This document shows positions 1 to 5,956 of a stretch of 9,934 nt of DNA, in pieces. Where the stretch lies: positions 1 through 9,934 of the forward strand of contig CAISKJ010000546.1 of assembly GCA_903885885.1 (NCBI GenBank), written 5' to 3'. The position numbers were made by a program, and so were the translations under genes. A model generated the notes under the pieces. The model was given only the letters and a program-made list of their open reading frames with translations, was not told the origin of the DNA and did not search any database. The stretch comes from an uncultured delta proteobacterium (GTDB lineage Bacteria > Myxococcota_A > Polyangia > Polyangiales > Ga0077539). Position 1 is the stretch's first letter, and every line of letters begins with the position of its first letter.

Positions 1-6
1 CCCGCT

Positions 7-16
7 GGAGGAAAGG
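7..16 (+). promoter_or_regulatory. Ribosome binding site for the DUF2203 gene
   Basis: A purine-rich stretch, GGAGGAAAGG, sits 10 bases before the GTG at 27. It contains a full GGAGG core (somewhat far, 15 bases) and a nearer AAAGGA. It supports GTG at 27 as the start. Confidence 0.6.
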
Positions 17-26
17 ACCTTCCACC

Positions 27-464
27 GTGTCAGAACGCAGGCGGATCGTCACTGTCGCCGAGGCGCACGCGCTGCTCCCCCCACTTAACGTGATGCTCGA
101 GCGGCAGATGTCGCTGCTGCGCGACCTCGACGCCCACGCGGCGAAGATGACCGCGCGCGGCCTCGACGCACACCTGCTCGAGCCCGACGCCGCCGACGAC
201 CCCGAGGTGTCGGCGCTCAAGCAGGAGATGCGGGACCGCGTGCGGGAGTTTCACGCGGGCTGGCGCGAGGTCGAGGCCACGGGCGCCGTGGTGAAAGACT
301 ATCGCCTCGGTCTCGTGGATTTTCACGGCCGCCGCGGGAGCGAAACGGTGTGGCTGTGCTGGAAGTACGGCGAGCCCGCGGTCGCCCACTGGCATCCCCT
401 CGACGAGGGCTTCGACGCGCGGCGCCCCCTCGAGCGCATGTCGATCCCCCCTACGCTGAACTGA
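27..464 (+). CDS. DUF2203 domain-containing protein
   Basis: A 145-residue soluble protein of the uncharacterised DUF2203 family; no biochemical role is established. The N-terminal half (about residues 8-85) looks helical and charged, as expected for an antiparallel coiled region. The C-terminal half carries the family's conserved signature: VKDYRLGLVDFHG at about 89-101, VWLCWKYGEP at about 108-117 and HWHPLDEGFDARRP at about 121-134. The length is normal for the family. It starts at GTG behind a purine-rich ribosome binding site. No signal peptide or membrane segment is seen. It lies 5 bases upstream of the folE-like gene and is probably cotranscribed with it and the LON-domain gene. The family assignment is from remembered motifs and is secure; any link to pterin metabolism is only positional. 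Confidence 0.9.
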   Translation: MSERRRIVTVAEAHALLPPLNVMLERQMSLLRDLDAHAAKMTARGLDAHLLEPDAADDPEVSALKQEMRDRVREFHAGWREVEATGAVVKDYRLGLVDFHGRRGSETVWLCWKYGEPAVAHWHPLDEGFDARRPLERMSIPPTLN

Positions 465-469
465 CCGCC

Positions 470-1066
470 GTGCGAGCGCCTCTCCCGCCGGACGACCCCA
501 TCGCGCGCGCCTCCGCCGCGCTGCGAGAGTTTCTCGTCGCGCTGGAGCTCCCCATCGAGAGCGACCCCGAGCTGCGCGAGACGCCCGAGCGGGTGGCGCG
601 GGCCTTCCGCGACGAGCTCCTCGACGGCTACCGCAGCGACCCCGCGGCCACGCTCGCCGACGCGCTCCCCTCGTCGAGCGAGGGGCTCGTCGCGCTCACG
701 CACATCACCTACGCGAGCGTCTGCCCGCACCACCTCTTGCCCTCGTCGGGGGTCGCCCACGTGGGGTACCTCCCCGGCGGGCGCATCGTCGGGCTCGGCT
801 CCGTCGTGCGCCTCGTCGAGGTGTGCGCGCACCGCCTCGTGCTGCAAGAGACACTCGGCCAACGCATCGCCGACGCCCTCGTCGAGCACCTCGGTGCCCG
901 CGCTGCGGGCGTGGTGCTCGACGCATCACACCTGTGCATGGTGGCCCGCGGCGAGCGTCAGGCCGCGGCGCGCGTGGTCACGCAGAGCTTCGCCGGCGCG
1001 TGGCGCGAGGGCGCCGCGGGCCGCGCCGAGTTCCTCCACGCCGTATCCCTGGGGAGCCCCCGATGA
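470..1066 (+). CDS. folE: GTP cyclohydrolase I, divergent FolE-type
   Basis: A 198-residue protein predicted to convert GTP to 7,8-dihydroneopterin triphosphate, the first step of tetrahydrofolate synthesis, in the cytoplasm. Visible family features in order: a helical N-terminal region with the TPxRVA motif (TPERVA, 38-43); the zinc/catalytic motif CPHH (85-88, normally CEHH); the substrate-binding QE pair (126-127); the second catalytic/zinc motif DASHLC (151-156, His154 and Cys156); ARG (159-161); and the C-terminal EFL (187-189). Against E. coli FolE, the zinc ligands, the catalytic histidines and the arginines equivalent to Arg139 and Arg185 are kept. The Ser135-Lys136 pair of the triphosphate site reads Gly-Ser (110-111). 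I chose GTG at 470 because it begins 5 bases after the previous stop, although no clear ribosome binding site precedes it. An upstream ATG at 350 would add 40 Arg-rich residues overlapping the DUF2203 gene and is unlikely. The stop overlaps the next start as ATGA. Confidence 0.87.
   Translation: MRAPLPPDDPIARASAALREFLVALELPIESDPELRETPERVARAFRDELLDGYRSDPAATLADALPSSSEGLVALTHITYASVCPHHLLPSSGVAHVGYLPGGRIVGLGSVVRLVEVCAHRLVLQETLGQRIADALVEHLGARAAGVVLDASHLCMVARGERQAAARVVTQSFAGAWREGAAGRAEFLHAVSLGSPR
1051..1056 (+). promoter_or_regulatory. Ribosome binding site for the LON-domain gene
   Basis: GGGGAG ends 6 bases before the ATG at 1063, inside the last codons of the folE-like gene. It decides the start in favour of the overlapping ATGA arrangement. 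Confidence 0.65.
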
Positions 1067-1716
1067 CGACCGAGAGCCACGCGCTCATCCCCCTCGAAGA
1101 CGTGCCGGTGTTTCCGCTGCCGGGCGTGGTCCTGCTCCCCGAGCAGCGCCTGCCGTTGCACATCTTCGAGCCCCGCTACCGGGCCCTCGTTCGCGACGCC
1201 CTGCAGAGCCACGCGCACCTCGTCGTGGCCAACGTCGACGGCGACCCCACCCGCGACGCGCCCGGCCTCGCGCGCGTCGCCACCATCGGCAAGATCGTGG
1301 CGCACCAGAAGCTCCCCGACGGGCGCTTCAACATCCTCGTCGAGGGCGTGGCCCGCGTCTCGCTCGAAGAGCTCGCGGTCACCACGGCCTACCGCCGCGC
1401 CCGCGCGACGCTCCTGGGTGATCCGAGCAGCGAGTTCGCCGAGGTGCGCCCCGCCCTGCGCGCCGCGCTTCTCAGCGTGGGCTCCCAGGTGATCCGCGCC
1501 GCCCGCGCGAAGCAGTCGCGCTTCGACTTCGACGCGCCCACCGAGCTCCCCTCGGGGCGCCTCGCGCTGCGCCTCGTCGACCGCTTTGTCACCGACCCCG
1601 CGCGCCGTCAACGCGTGCTCGAGGCCGACGCGCCCGCCCAGCGCGTCAGCGAGGCCACGCAGGCGCTCGCCGACGTGCTCGCCGCCGGCGAGATGCACGT
1701 CAGCGGAACAGCGTAA
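1063..1716 (+). CDS. LON substrate-binding domain protein (no protease domain)
   Basis: A 217-residue protein that matches the N-terminal substrate-binding domain of Lon protease (LON/PUA-like fold) along most of its length, without ATPase or protease parts. The hallmark is FPLPGVVLLPEQRLPLHIFE running into PRYR (about 17-40), which has the family's PLHIFEPRYR core. A second conserved block at about 73-98 has the pattern G.I...LPDGR.NILVEG.AR. The rest (about 110-217) is helical. Stand-alone LON-domain proteins of about 200 residues are common in bacteria; their function is not settled, with substrate recognition for proteolysis as the usual guess. The ATG overlaps the folE stop by 4 bases and is preceded by GGGGAG, implying coupled translation. 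Its last 17 bases overlap the end of the opposing gene, so no terminator fits between them. Confidence 0.9.
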   Translation: MTTESHALIPLEDVPVFPLPGVVLLPEQRLPLHIFEPRYRALVRDALQSHAHLVVANVDGDPTRDAPGLARVATIGKIVAHQKLPDGRFNILVEGVARVSLEELAVTTAYRRARATLLGDPSSEFAEVRPALRAALLSVGSQVIRAARAKQSRFDFDAPTELPSGRLALRLVDRFVTDPARRQRVLEADAPAQRVSEATQALADVLAAGEMHVSGTA

Positions 1717-2431
1717 CGGGCGCCAGCAGCGCCGTCATCGAGTCGTCTTCCGAGGCGCACAGCGCGACCCGCACGCGCGTCGCATCGCCGTCGCGCACGC
1801 TCCACACGTATGTGGGCTCGACCGCGTCGGCGCCGAGGCCGAGCTCGTCGATGCCCATGCGCGCCACTCCCACGTACGACGGCCGCTCGGTGACGGCCTC
1901 GACGCCGCGACGGTCGAAGAGCCCGCCCGGCGCGAGCGCCTCGACGTACTCCAACCGATTGATCACCCGCACGGCATCGCCGAGTCCGTCGAGCGAGACG
2001 CGCGTACCGTCTTGCGCGTCGAGCACCTCGCGGGCGGGCCACGCGGCGCCGACCCACAGGCGAGGAGCGCGGCCGCCGTCGAGCTCGGCGCGCACCACCA
2101 CGGCCTCGTCGAACCACTGCGAGACCTTGCCCTCGACGCCGCGCGCGAAGGCTGCCACGAGCCCGTCGCGCGCCCGCAGCGGGAGCAACAGGTAGGCGTC
2201 GTCGCCCGAGATGTCGGGCATCGCGGCGAGGGCGACGCGGCCGCCGGCCTGCGCCGTCGAGAGGTCGTCGGAGGCCGCGAAGGCGACCACGAGGCACGTC
2301 TCGGCGAAGGGGTACGCGCCGAGCGAGGCGCCGCGCGGGGCCACCATGCTGTGCCGCGGAGGCGCAGCGACGTCGTTGGTTTCTGCGAGGGGGAGGGCGA
2401 CCAGTCGGAGGTGCATCTTCGCGGCGACCAT
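1700..2431 (-). CDS. Hypothetical protein, 243 residues, family not recognised
   Basis: I do not recognise this family. The codon pattern (third positions nearly all G or C, consistent through the frame) marks it as a real gene. The product has no signal peptide or membrane helix and looks like a soluble cytoplasmic protein rich in short beta-strand-like stretches, such as LVVAFAAS (47-54), AVVVRAEL (110-117) and VRVALCAS (about 220-227). Two cysteines (46 and about 225) do not form a known metal motif. A SQWF tetrapeptide at 104-107 recurs in the small gene immediately upstream. ATG at 2431 is used; ATG at 2416 (residue 6) is equally possible because neither has a clear ribosome binding site. 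It starts 21 bases after the stop of the frameshifted upstream gene and is probably the last gene of the transporter operon. Its end overlaps the LON-domain gene tail-to-tail by 17 bases. Confidence 0.72.
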   Translation of the reverse strand: MVAAKMHLRLVALPLAETNDVAAPPRHSMVAPRGASLGAYPFAETCLVVAFAASDDLSTAQAGGRVALAAMPDISGDDAYLLLPLRARDGLVAAFARGVEGKVSQWFDEAVVVRAELDGGRAPRLWVGAAWPAREVLDAQDGTRVSLDGLGDAVRVINRLEYVEALAPGGLFDRRGVEAVTERPSYVGVARMGIDELGLGADAVEPTYVWSVRDGDATRVRVALCASEDDSMTALLAPVTLFR

Positions 2432-2452
2432 CGCCCGAGAGAATCGCGCAGA

Positions 2453-2820
2453 TCAAATTTCTGACAACGCGAGGGGGCGGCGGCGCTCGTCGAGGGCGGG
2501 CCAGCGCACCACCCCTGCCATCTGGCGCGGCGGAATGAGCACGTCGCCGTCGTCGAAGAGCTTGAAGGTGATGAGCGCGTGGAGCATCGCGAGGTGCGCC
2601 GCGTCGAGGGCCTCGGGGTGCGCGCTCACATACGCGTCGTCGAAGAGGTAGTGGGCCTCGACCACGCCGCCGCGCGCGGTGAACCACTGCGAGAGGCCGG
2701 GGCCCTCGCGCAGCAGGCCCCTTCGGCGGGCGCCGGGCGCGGCGCGTCGGGGGCGAGGCGCTCGACGCGCGGCCCCACGGGGTCGACGGCGCGCAGTTCG
2801 AAGGTCACGAGGTGGAGCAC
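2453..2820 (-). pseudogene. Small gene of unknown function with an apparent -1 frameshift
   Basis: Two halves of what seems to be one gene lie in different frames. The N-terminal half starts at GTG 2820 (peptide begins VLHLVTFELRAVDPVG) and is clean to about 2720. The C-terminal half, from about 2720 to the TGA at 2453, reads GLLREGPGLSQWFTARGG and then continues through HYLFDDAY, MLHALITFKLFDDGD and PPRQMAG. The span is 368 bases, one short of a multiple of three, so one missing base would restore a protein of 122 residues. The likely place is the four-base C run at 2718-2721 (GGGG on the coding strand), which forms a hairpin with 2699-2704; the G run at 2749-2753 is an alternative. Upstream, the frame is closed by an in-frame stop, so the start cannot lie further out. 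It begins 12 bases after the transporter stop. No domain is recognised. It could be a true mutation, a sequencing error, or (less likely) programmed frameshifting. Confidence 0.6.
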
Positions 2821-2832
2821 GACGGCGGTAGA

Positions 2833-4089
2833 TTACGTGGCGGTGGCCACGGCGGAGCCGCTCACGGGGCGCTTGACCGCGACGGGGGAGAGCGACGGAA
2901 CACGAAACGAAAGCAGCGCCGACACCCCCAGGACGGCGTACGCGATCGCGGCCACCCAGGCCGTTCCGGTGAACGTAGCGTGCAGCGAGGAGGCCTCGAC
3001 GGCGCGGCCGAACACGGGCGACACGGCGGCGAAGAGGAGCCTGCGGCCCATGCCCTCGACGGAGAGGAGCGTCGCGCGATCGCGCGGGCCTTCGATGAGG
3101 CGGTTCATGAGCGCGCGCATGAGCGGCGAGAAGAGCCCGAAGGAGCCCGCCAGCGCGATCATGAGCACGGTGCAGAGGGGCGCGTGGTCTTCGCCCATGA
3201 AGCCGTAGGCCGCCACGAGGCCGCCCGCGAGGCCGAGCGCGAGCCAGCGCGCGCGCACGTTCTGAAGAATCGAGCCCGACACGCCCGCCACGACGGCGCT
3301 GCTGACCTCTTTGGCGGCCGCGAGGAGGCCCATGGAGATCACAGTGCGGCGCAGCCACTCGCCGTGCAGGTGCGCCTCGAGGTGCGGCTGATCGGCGAAG
3401 AGCGACAGGCGCAGGAGCACGAACGACACGGCCCCGAAGGACACCACCGCGAGGAGTCGCCCGTCGGCGCGCAGGGCCTCGAGCGCGCGACGCAGGTGGT
3501 CGGCCACCTGGCCGCCCTGACGCGTGGGCGCCTCGGGGAGCGACAGCGCGACGACGCCCGCCGTGCACGTGAGCAGCGCCGTGAGCACGAACACGCTCGC
3601 GGGGTGAACGTACTGGTACAAGAGCGCGCCCACGAGCACCGCCGCGAGGTTGCCTACGCCCTTGGCCGCCGTGCTCCACCCCTCGAGGCGCGCGTACTTC
3701 GCTGTGCCCTGCGTGGTGTTCAGGTGGTCGTAGAGGTAGGCGCTGTCGGCCCCCGACGAGAGCGCCATCGAGAGGGCGCACAGCACGTTGGCGGCGGCGA
3801 AGGCCCAGAAGCTCTTGCCGACGATGAAGAAGGCGCACGCGAGCGCCATCACGAAGCCGCCCGCGCTCATCGAGACGCGCCGCCCCCGGCGGTCTGCGAA
3901 GATGCCCGTTGGCACCTCGAAGGCCACCGCCGAGAGCGAGAACACGACGTTGAGGTCGAACACCTCGGCCACCGAGAGACCCCGGCGCTGAAGGTAGTAG
4001 ACCTGAAACGGCGCGAACGCCCACGTGAGCGCGAGCGCTCGGTAGACGAAGTACGTCAGAAGGGGGCGTCTCTGAAGCCTATCCCACAT
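2833..4089 (-). CDS. MFS transporter, 12 membrane helices, substrate unknown
   Basis: A 418-residue inner-membrane protein of the major facilitator superfamily, expected to move a small solute or drug by proton-coupled transport. Twelve hydrophobic segments can be picked out, roughly at 10-32, 43-65, 73-91, 94-119, 141-161, 165-185, 214-233 and five more before residue 400, split by a charged loop at about 186-213. The diagnostic motif A between helices 2 and 3 is present as GIFADRRGRR (about 62-71). The following GADSAYLYD segment in helix 4 is typical of bacterial drug-efflux-like MFS proteins, but the substrate cannot be told from sequence. ATG at 4089 follows AGGATGAAGG, which offers a Shine-Dalgarno at 10 or 3 bases. 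The gene lies 140 bases after gspN, so it may have its own promoter, and it leads two unknown genes in a probable operon. Confidence 0.88.
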   Translation of the reverse strand: MWDRLQRRPLLTYFVYRALALTWAFAPFQVYYLQRRGLSVAEVFDLNVVFSLSAVAFEVPTGIFADRRGRRVSMSAGGFVMALACAFFIVGKSFWAFAAANVLCALSMALSSGADSAYLYDHLNTTQGTAKYARLEGWSTAAKGVGNLAAVLVGALLYQYVHPASVFVLTALLTCTAGVVALSLPEAPTRQGGQVADHLRRALEALRADGRLLAVVSFGAVSFVLLRLSLFADQPHLEAHLHGEWLRRTVISMGLLAAAKEVSSAVVAGVSGSILQNVRARWLALGLAGGLVAAYGFMGEDHAPLCTVLMIALAGSFGLFSPLMRALMNRLIEGPRDRATLLSVEGMGRRLLFAAVSPVFGRAVEASSLHATFTGTAWVAAIAYAVLGVSALLSFRVPSLSPVAVKRPVSGSAVATAT

Positions 4090-4229
4090 CGACCTTCATC
4101 CTACCGATGGCCGCTGAGGGGTCCACTTTCCGAAGAGGAACGGCACCGCGCATCGGTACCACGGTCGAAGACTTGTGGGCATTCGCGAAGCGTGTCTCTG
4201 CGCGAGAGACCGAAGGGAGGGAGCGGAGG
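4090..4229. other. Intergenic region between gspN and the MFS gene
   Basis: This is the only non-coding stretch over 100 bases in the window. It holds a hairpin near the gspN end (4194-4210), an 8-base palindrome TTCGCGAA at 4183-4190, and a spaced 8-base inverted repeat (4102-4109 with 4151-4158). The promoter of the MFS operon, if separate, must lie here, but I cannot identify convincing -35 and -10 boxes. Confidence 0.6.
4194..4210 (-). terminator. Possible terminator hairpin after gspN
   Basis: A perfect 6-base-pair stem, GTCTCT with AGAGAC, around a 5-base loop, begins 20 bases beyond the gspN stop. No T-run follows in the minus-strand direction, so it is not a textbook intrinsic terminator. 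Its placement at the end of the T2SS operon suggests transcription termination or 3'-end protection. Confidence 0.35.
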
Positions 4230-5357
4230 CTACGCGCCGCCGCCGGGGGCGAAGCCGCGCGGGGGAACCATTCCGCCGACGCCCGGGCTCGCCGCGCCGC
4301 CGCGCTGGTCGGGGAGGCACACCGGCGGGCGCGCGAAGGTGCCCGTGCAGCGAAAGCCGTCGAGGTGGTCGGCGCGGAGCGCGCGCTGGAGGTCGGGCAC
4401 CATCTCCATGACGGTGAGAATGCGCCCGGCCTGCGCGCTGCGCGCGCGGTACACGTCGGTGAGGCGAAAGCGCACGCCGAGGTTGAGCGCGCTCGTCGAG
4501 AGGTCGGGGCGCAGGTCGATGCGGCCGTCCATCTGGAGGGCGAACTCGGTGGAGACCGAGCCCACGCGCTCGAGGGTGGCGACGCCGCGGCGGATGTTCA
4601 CGTTGAAGGCGAAATCGCCCGCGTGAATCTGGTCGATGGTGACGCCGCCGAAGTGCGGGATCTGATACTGCGCGTGGCCGTCGCCGACGGTGAAGCGCGC
4701 CGCGGTGAGGGCCACGGCGCCTTCGGCCTGCGCGATCTGTCCGTCGGGCACGGTGAGCTCGATGGTGCCGTTGAGGGTGCCGCCCACGGGGAGCCCGACG
4801 GCCTGCGCGAGGGGACCGACCTCGGCGGCGTTCACGTCTTTGATCTTGAGCTCGAAGGACCGCAGGGGGCTCGCGACGGCCTCGGCGCGGGGCGCGCGGG
4901 GCGCCGGCGTCGCCCCCGCGGGCTCAGACGTCTCGGGCGCGAGCGCGACGCTCACCGCGCCCTCGATCTCGCCGCCCATGCCCTCGATGTCGAAGCTCAC
5001 GTTGGCCCGACGCAAGAGGAGCCCGAGCAGCGAGACGTGCACCACCGCCTCGTCGATGTGCATGAACGTGGGGCGCGCCCCCGCCGTGGTGGGCAGGTAC
5101 GTCACCGTCACGTTCTTGGCCTTGAGGCCTGGGAAGAACGTGGGCCCGAGGCTGCCGATGGTGAGCTCCATGCCCGACGGCGTGGTCTGCCCGAGGGGCG
5201 ACACGCGCGGTGCCTCGGCCTGCGCGATGATCACCTCCTTCAAGCGGTCGTACGGGAAGGTGACGTACAGAAACACCACGAAGCACAGCAGAAAGAAGGC
5301 AGGGTACCCGATCGCCCGCAGCAGGAGCGGGCGCATCGCGAGGAGGCGATCCTTCAC
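4230..5357 (-). CDS. gspN: Type II secretion system protein GspN
   Basis: A 375-residue inner-membrane-anchored periplasmic protein and the last T2SS gene here. One membrane helix lies at about 12-33, followed by the FPYDRLK segment (34-40) typical of GspN. The periplasmic part has a first half to about 140, with GMELTIGSLGPTFFPGLKAK (62-81), a Pro/Ala-rich linker at about 141-162, and a second beta-rich half (about 165-335). Cys337 and Cys347 could form a disulfide. The last 25 residues are Gly/Pro-rich and probably disordered. GspN is an accessory component thought to support the assembly platform or outer-membrane pore; its exact role is not settled. The GTG start overlaps the gspM stop as GTGA and has a strong Shine-Dalgarno. 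The family call rests on gene order, the N-terminal anchor pattern and remembered family features; the deltaproteobacterial form fits best. Confidence 0.86.
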   Translation of the reverse strand: MKDRLLAMRPLLLRAIGYPAFFLLCFVVFLYVTFPYDRLKEVIIAQAEAPRVSPLGQTTPSGMELTIGSLGPTFFPGLKAKNVTVTYLPTTAGARPTFMHIDEAVVHVSLLGLLLRRANVSFDIEGMGGEIEGAVSVALAPETSEPAGATPAPRAPRAEAVASPLRSFELKIKDVNAAEVGPLAQAVGLPVGGTLNGTIELTVPDGQIAQAEGAVALTAARFTVGDGHAQYQIPHFGGVTIDQIHAGDFAFNVNIRRGVATLERVGSVSTEFALQMDGRIDLRPDLSTSALNLGVRFRLTDVYRARSAQAGRILTVMEMVPDLQRALRADHLDGFRCTGTFARPPVCLPDQRGGAASPGVGGMVPPRGFAPGGGA

Positions 5358-5956
5358 GGCGCACCTCCCGCCGGACGCGCCGCCGCGCCCTCGCGCTCGG
5401 CCCCCGCGGCGACCTGATCCCACGTCGTGATCACCATGTCGTCGACATCGTACCGGTTGGGCTCGCCGAAGCGGCGACGGATGCGCACCGCCGTGATCGC
5501 CACGGGAAACTCGGCGCTCTCGATGCGATCCATGAAGTCGGCGAGCGCGTCGATGCCCACCGCGCGCAAGCGAATCGACACGCTGCGCTCGGTGAAGCGC
5601 CGCCCCGCGGGCGTGTGCGGGCGGTCTTGCGACTCGGCCACCTGCACGTGCGCGGCGCGGGCCTGCTCCTCCACGAAGCTCGTGAGGGCCGGCGCGCGGT
5701 TGCGGTATCGCAGCAGCATGGCGTCGCGGCGCGCGGCGCGGGCGGCGATGCGCGGGCGCATGCGCTGGATCATCCGGAGGGCCTCCTTCGTGTCGGCGCA
5801 GTCGCGCTCGATGGCGTCGAGCTGCGACGACGACCACCAGTGAACGCCCGCGAAGAAGAGCGCGCCGAAGACCACGGCGAGCATGATGAGCAGTCGTTTC
5901 TCGCGCGGAGATAAGCCCGCGAGGGCTCCGCGCACTGCGCTAAGCGTTGCCGCCAC
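5354..5956 (-). CDS. gspM: Type II secretion system protein GspM
   Basis: A 200-residue bitopic inner-membrane protein of the T2SS assembly platform, which pairs with GspL. Features in order: a short cytoplasmic start containing LSPREKRLL (about 15-23, the usual GspM pre-helix motif), a membrane helix at about 21-41 ending in VHWW, a charged coiled-coil-like stretch (about 45-85), and a periplasmic ferredoxin-like domain (about 90-180) with alternating strands and helices such as SVSIRLRAV and ALADFMDRIESAEFPVAI. The tail (181-200) is Ala/Gly-rich. The start is taken as GTG 5956 because GGGAGG lies 5 bases upstream; this makes the gene overlap the gspL end by 17 bases. A GTG at 5932 is an alternative without such a site. 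Sequence identity in GspM families is low, so position between gspL and gspN carries much of the weight. Confidence 0.88.
   Translation of the reverse strand: MAATLSAVRGALAGLSPREKRLLIMLAVVFGALFFAGVHWWSSSQLDAIERDCADTKEALRMIQRMRPRIAARAARRDAMLLRYRNRAPALTSFVEEQARAAHVQVAESQDRPHTPAGRRFTERSVSIRLRAVGIDALADFMDRIESAEFPVAITAVRIRRRFGEPNRYDVDDMVITTWDQVAAGAEREGAAARPAGGAP
5362..5369 (-). promoter_or_regulatory. Ribosome binding site for gspN
   Basis: GGGAGGTG on the minus strand, with GGGAGG ending 6 bases before the GTG at 5357. It fixes the gspN start at the GTGA overlap with the gspM stop and rules out starts further upstream in the same open frame. Confidence 0.75.

Noticed and set aside
350..469. An upstream ATG that would lengthen the folE product by 40 residues
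   Set aside because: The added part lies inside the DUF2203 gene, is Arg-rich and unlike any FolE N-terminus; the GTG at 470 fits the operon spacing.
823..1062. N-terminal extension of the LON-domain protein by 80 residues
   Set aside because: It reads through the folE gene in another frame and is Arg/Pro-rich; the ATG at 1063 has a ribosome binding site and starts just before the LON fold.
1608..2687. A 359-residue minus-strand frame across both unknown genes
   Set aside because: Arg-rich composition and wrong codon-position bias; it is a shadow of the 243-residue gene and the small gene.
2836..4024. Upstream extension of the C-terminal half of the small gene in its own frame, giving a 523-residue protein
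   Set aside because: It runs through the MFS gene out of frame and has shadow composition; only the last 90 or so residues look coding.
4102..4158. Inverted repeat TACCGATG / CATCGGTA with a 41-base spacer ahead of the MFS gene
   Set aside because: Only 8 bases, not extendable on either side, and one arm lies next to the ribosome binding site; too weak to call an operator.
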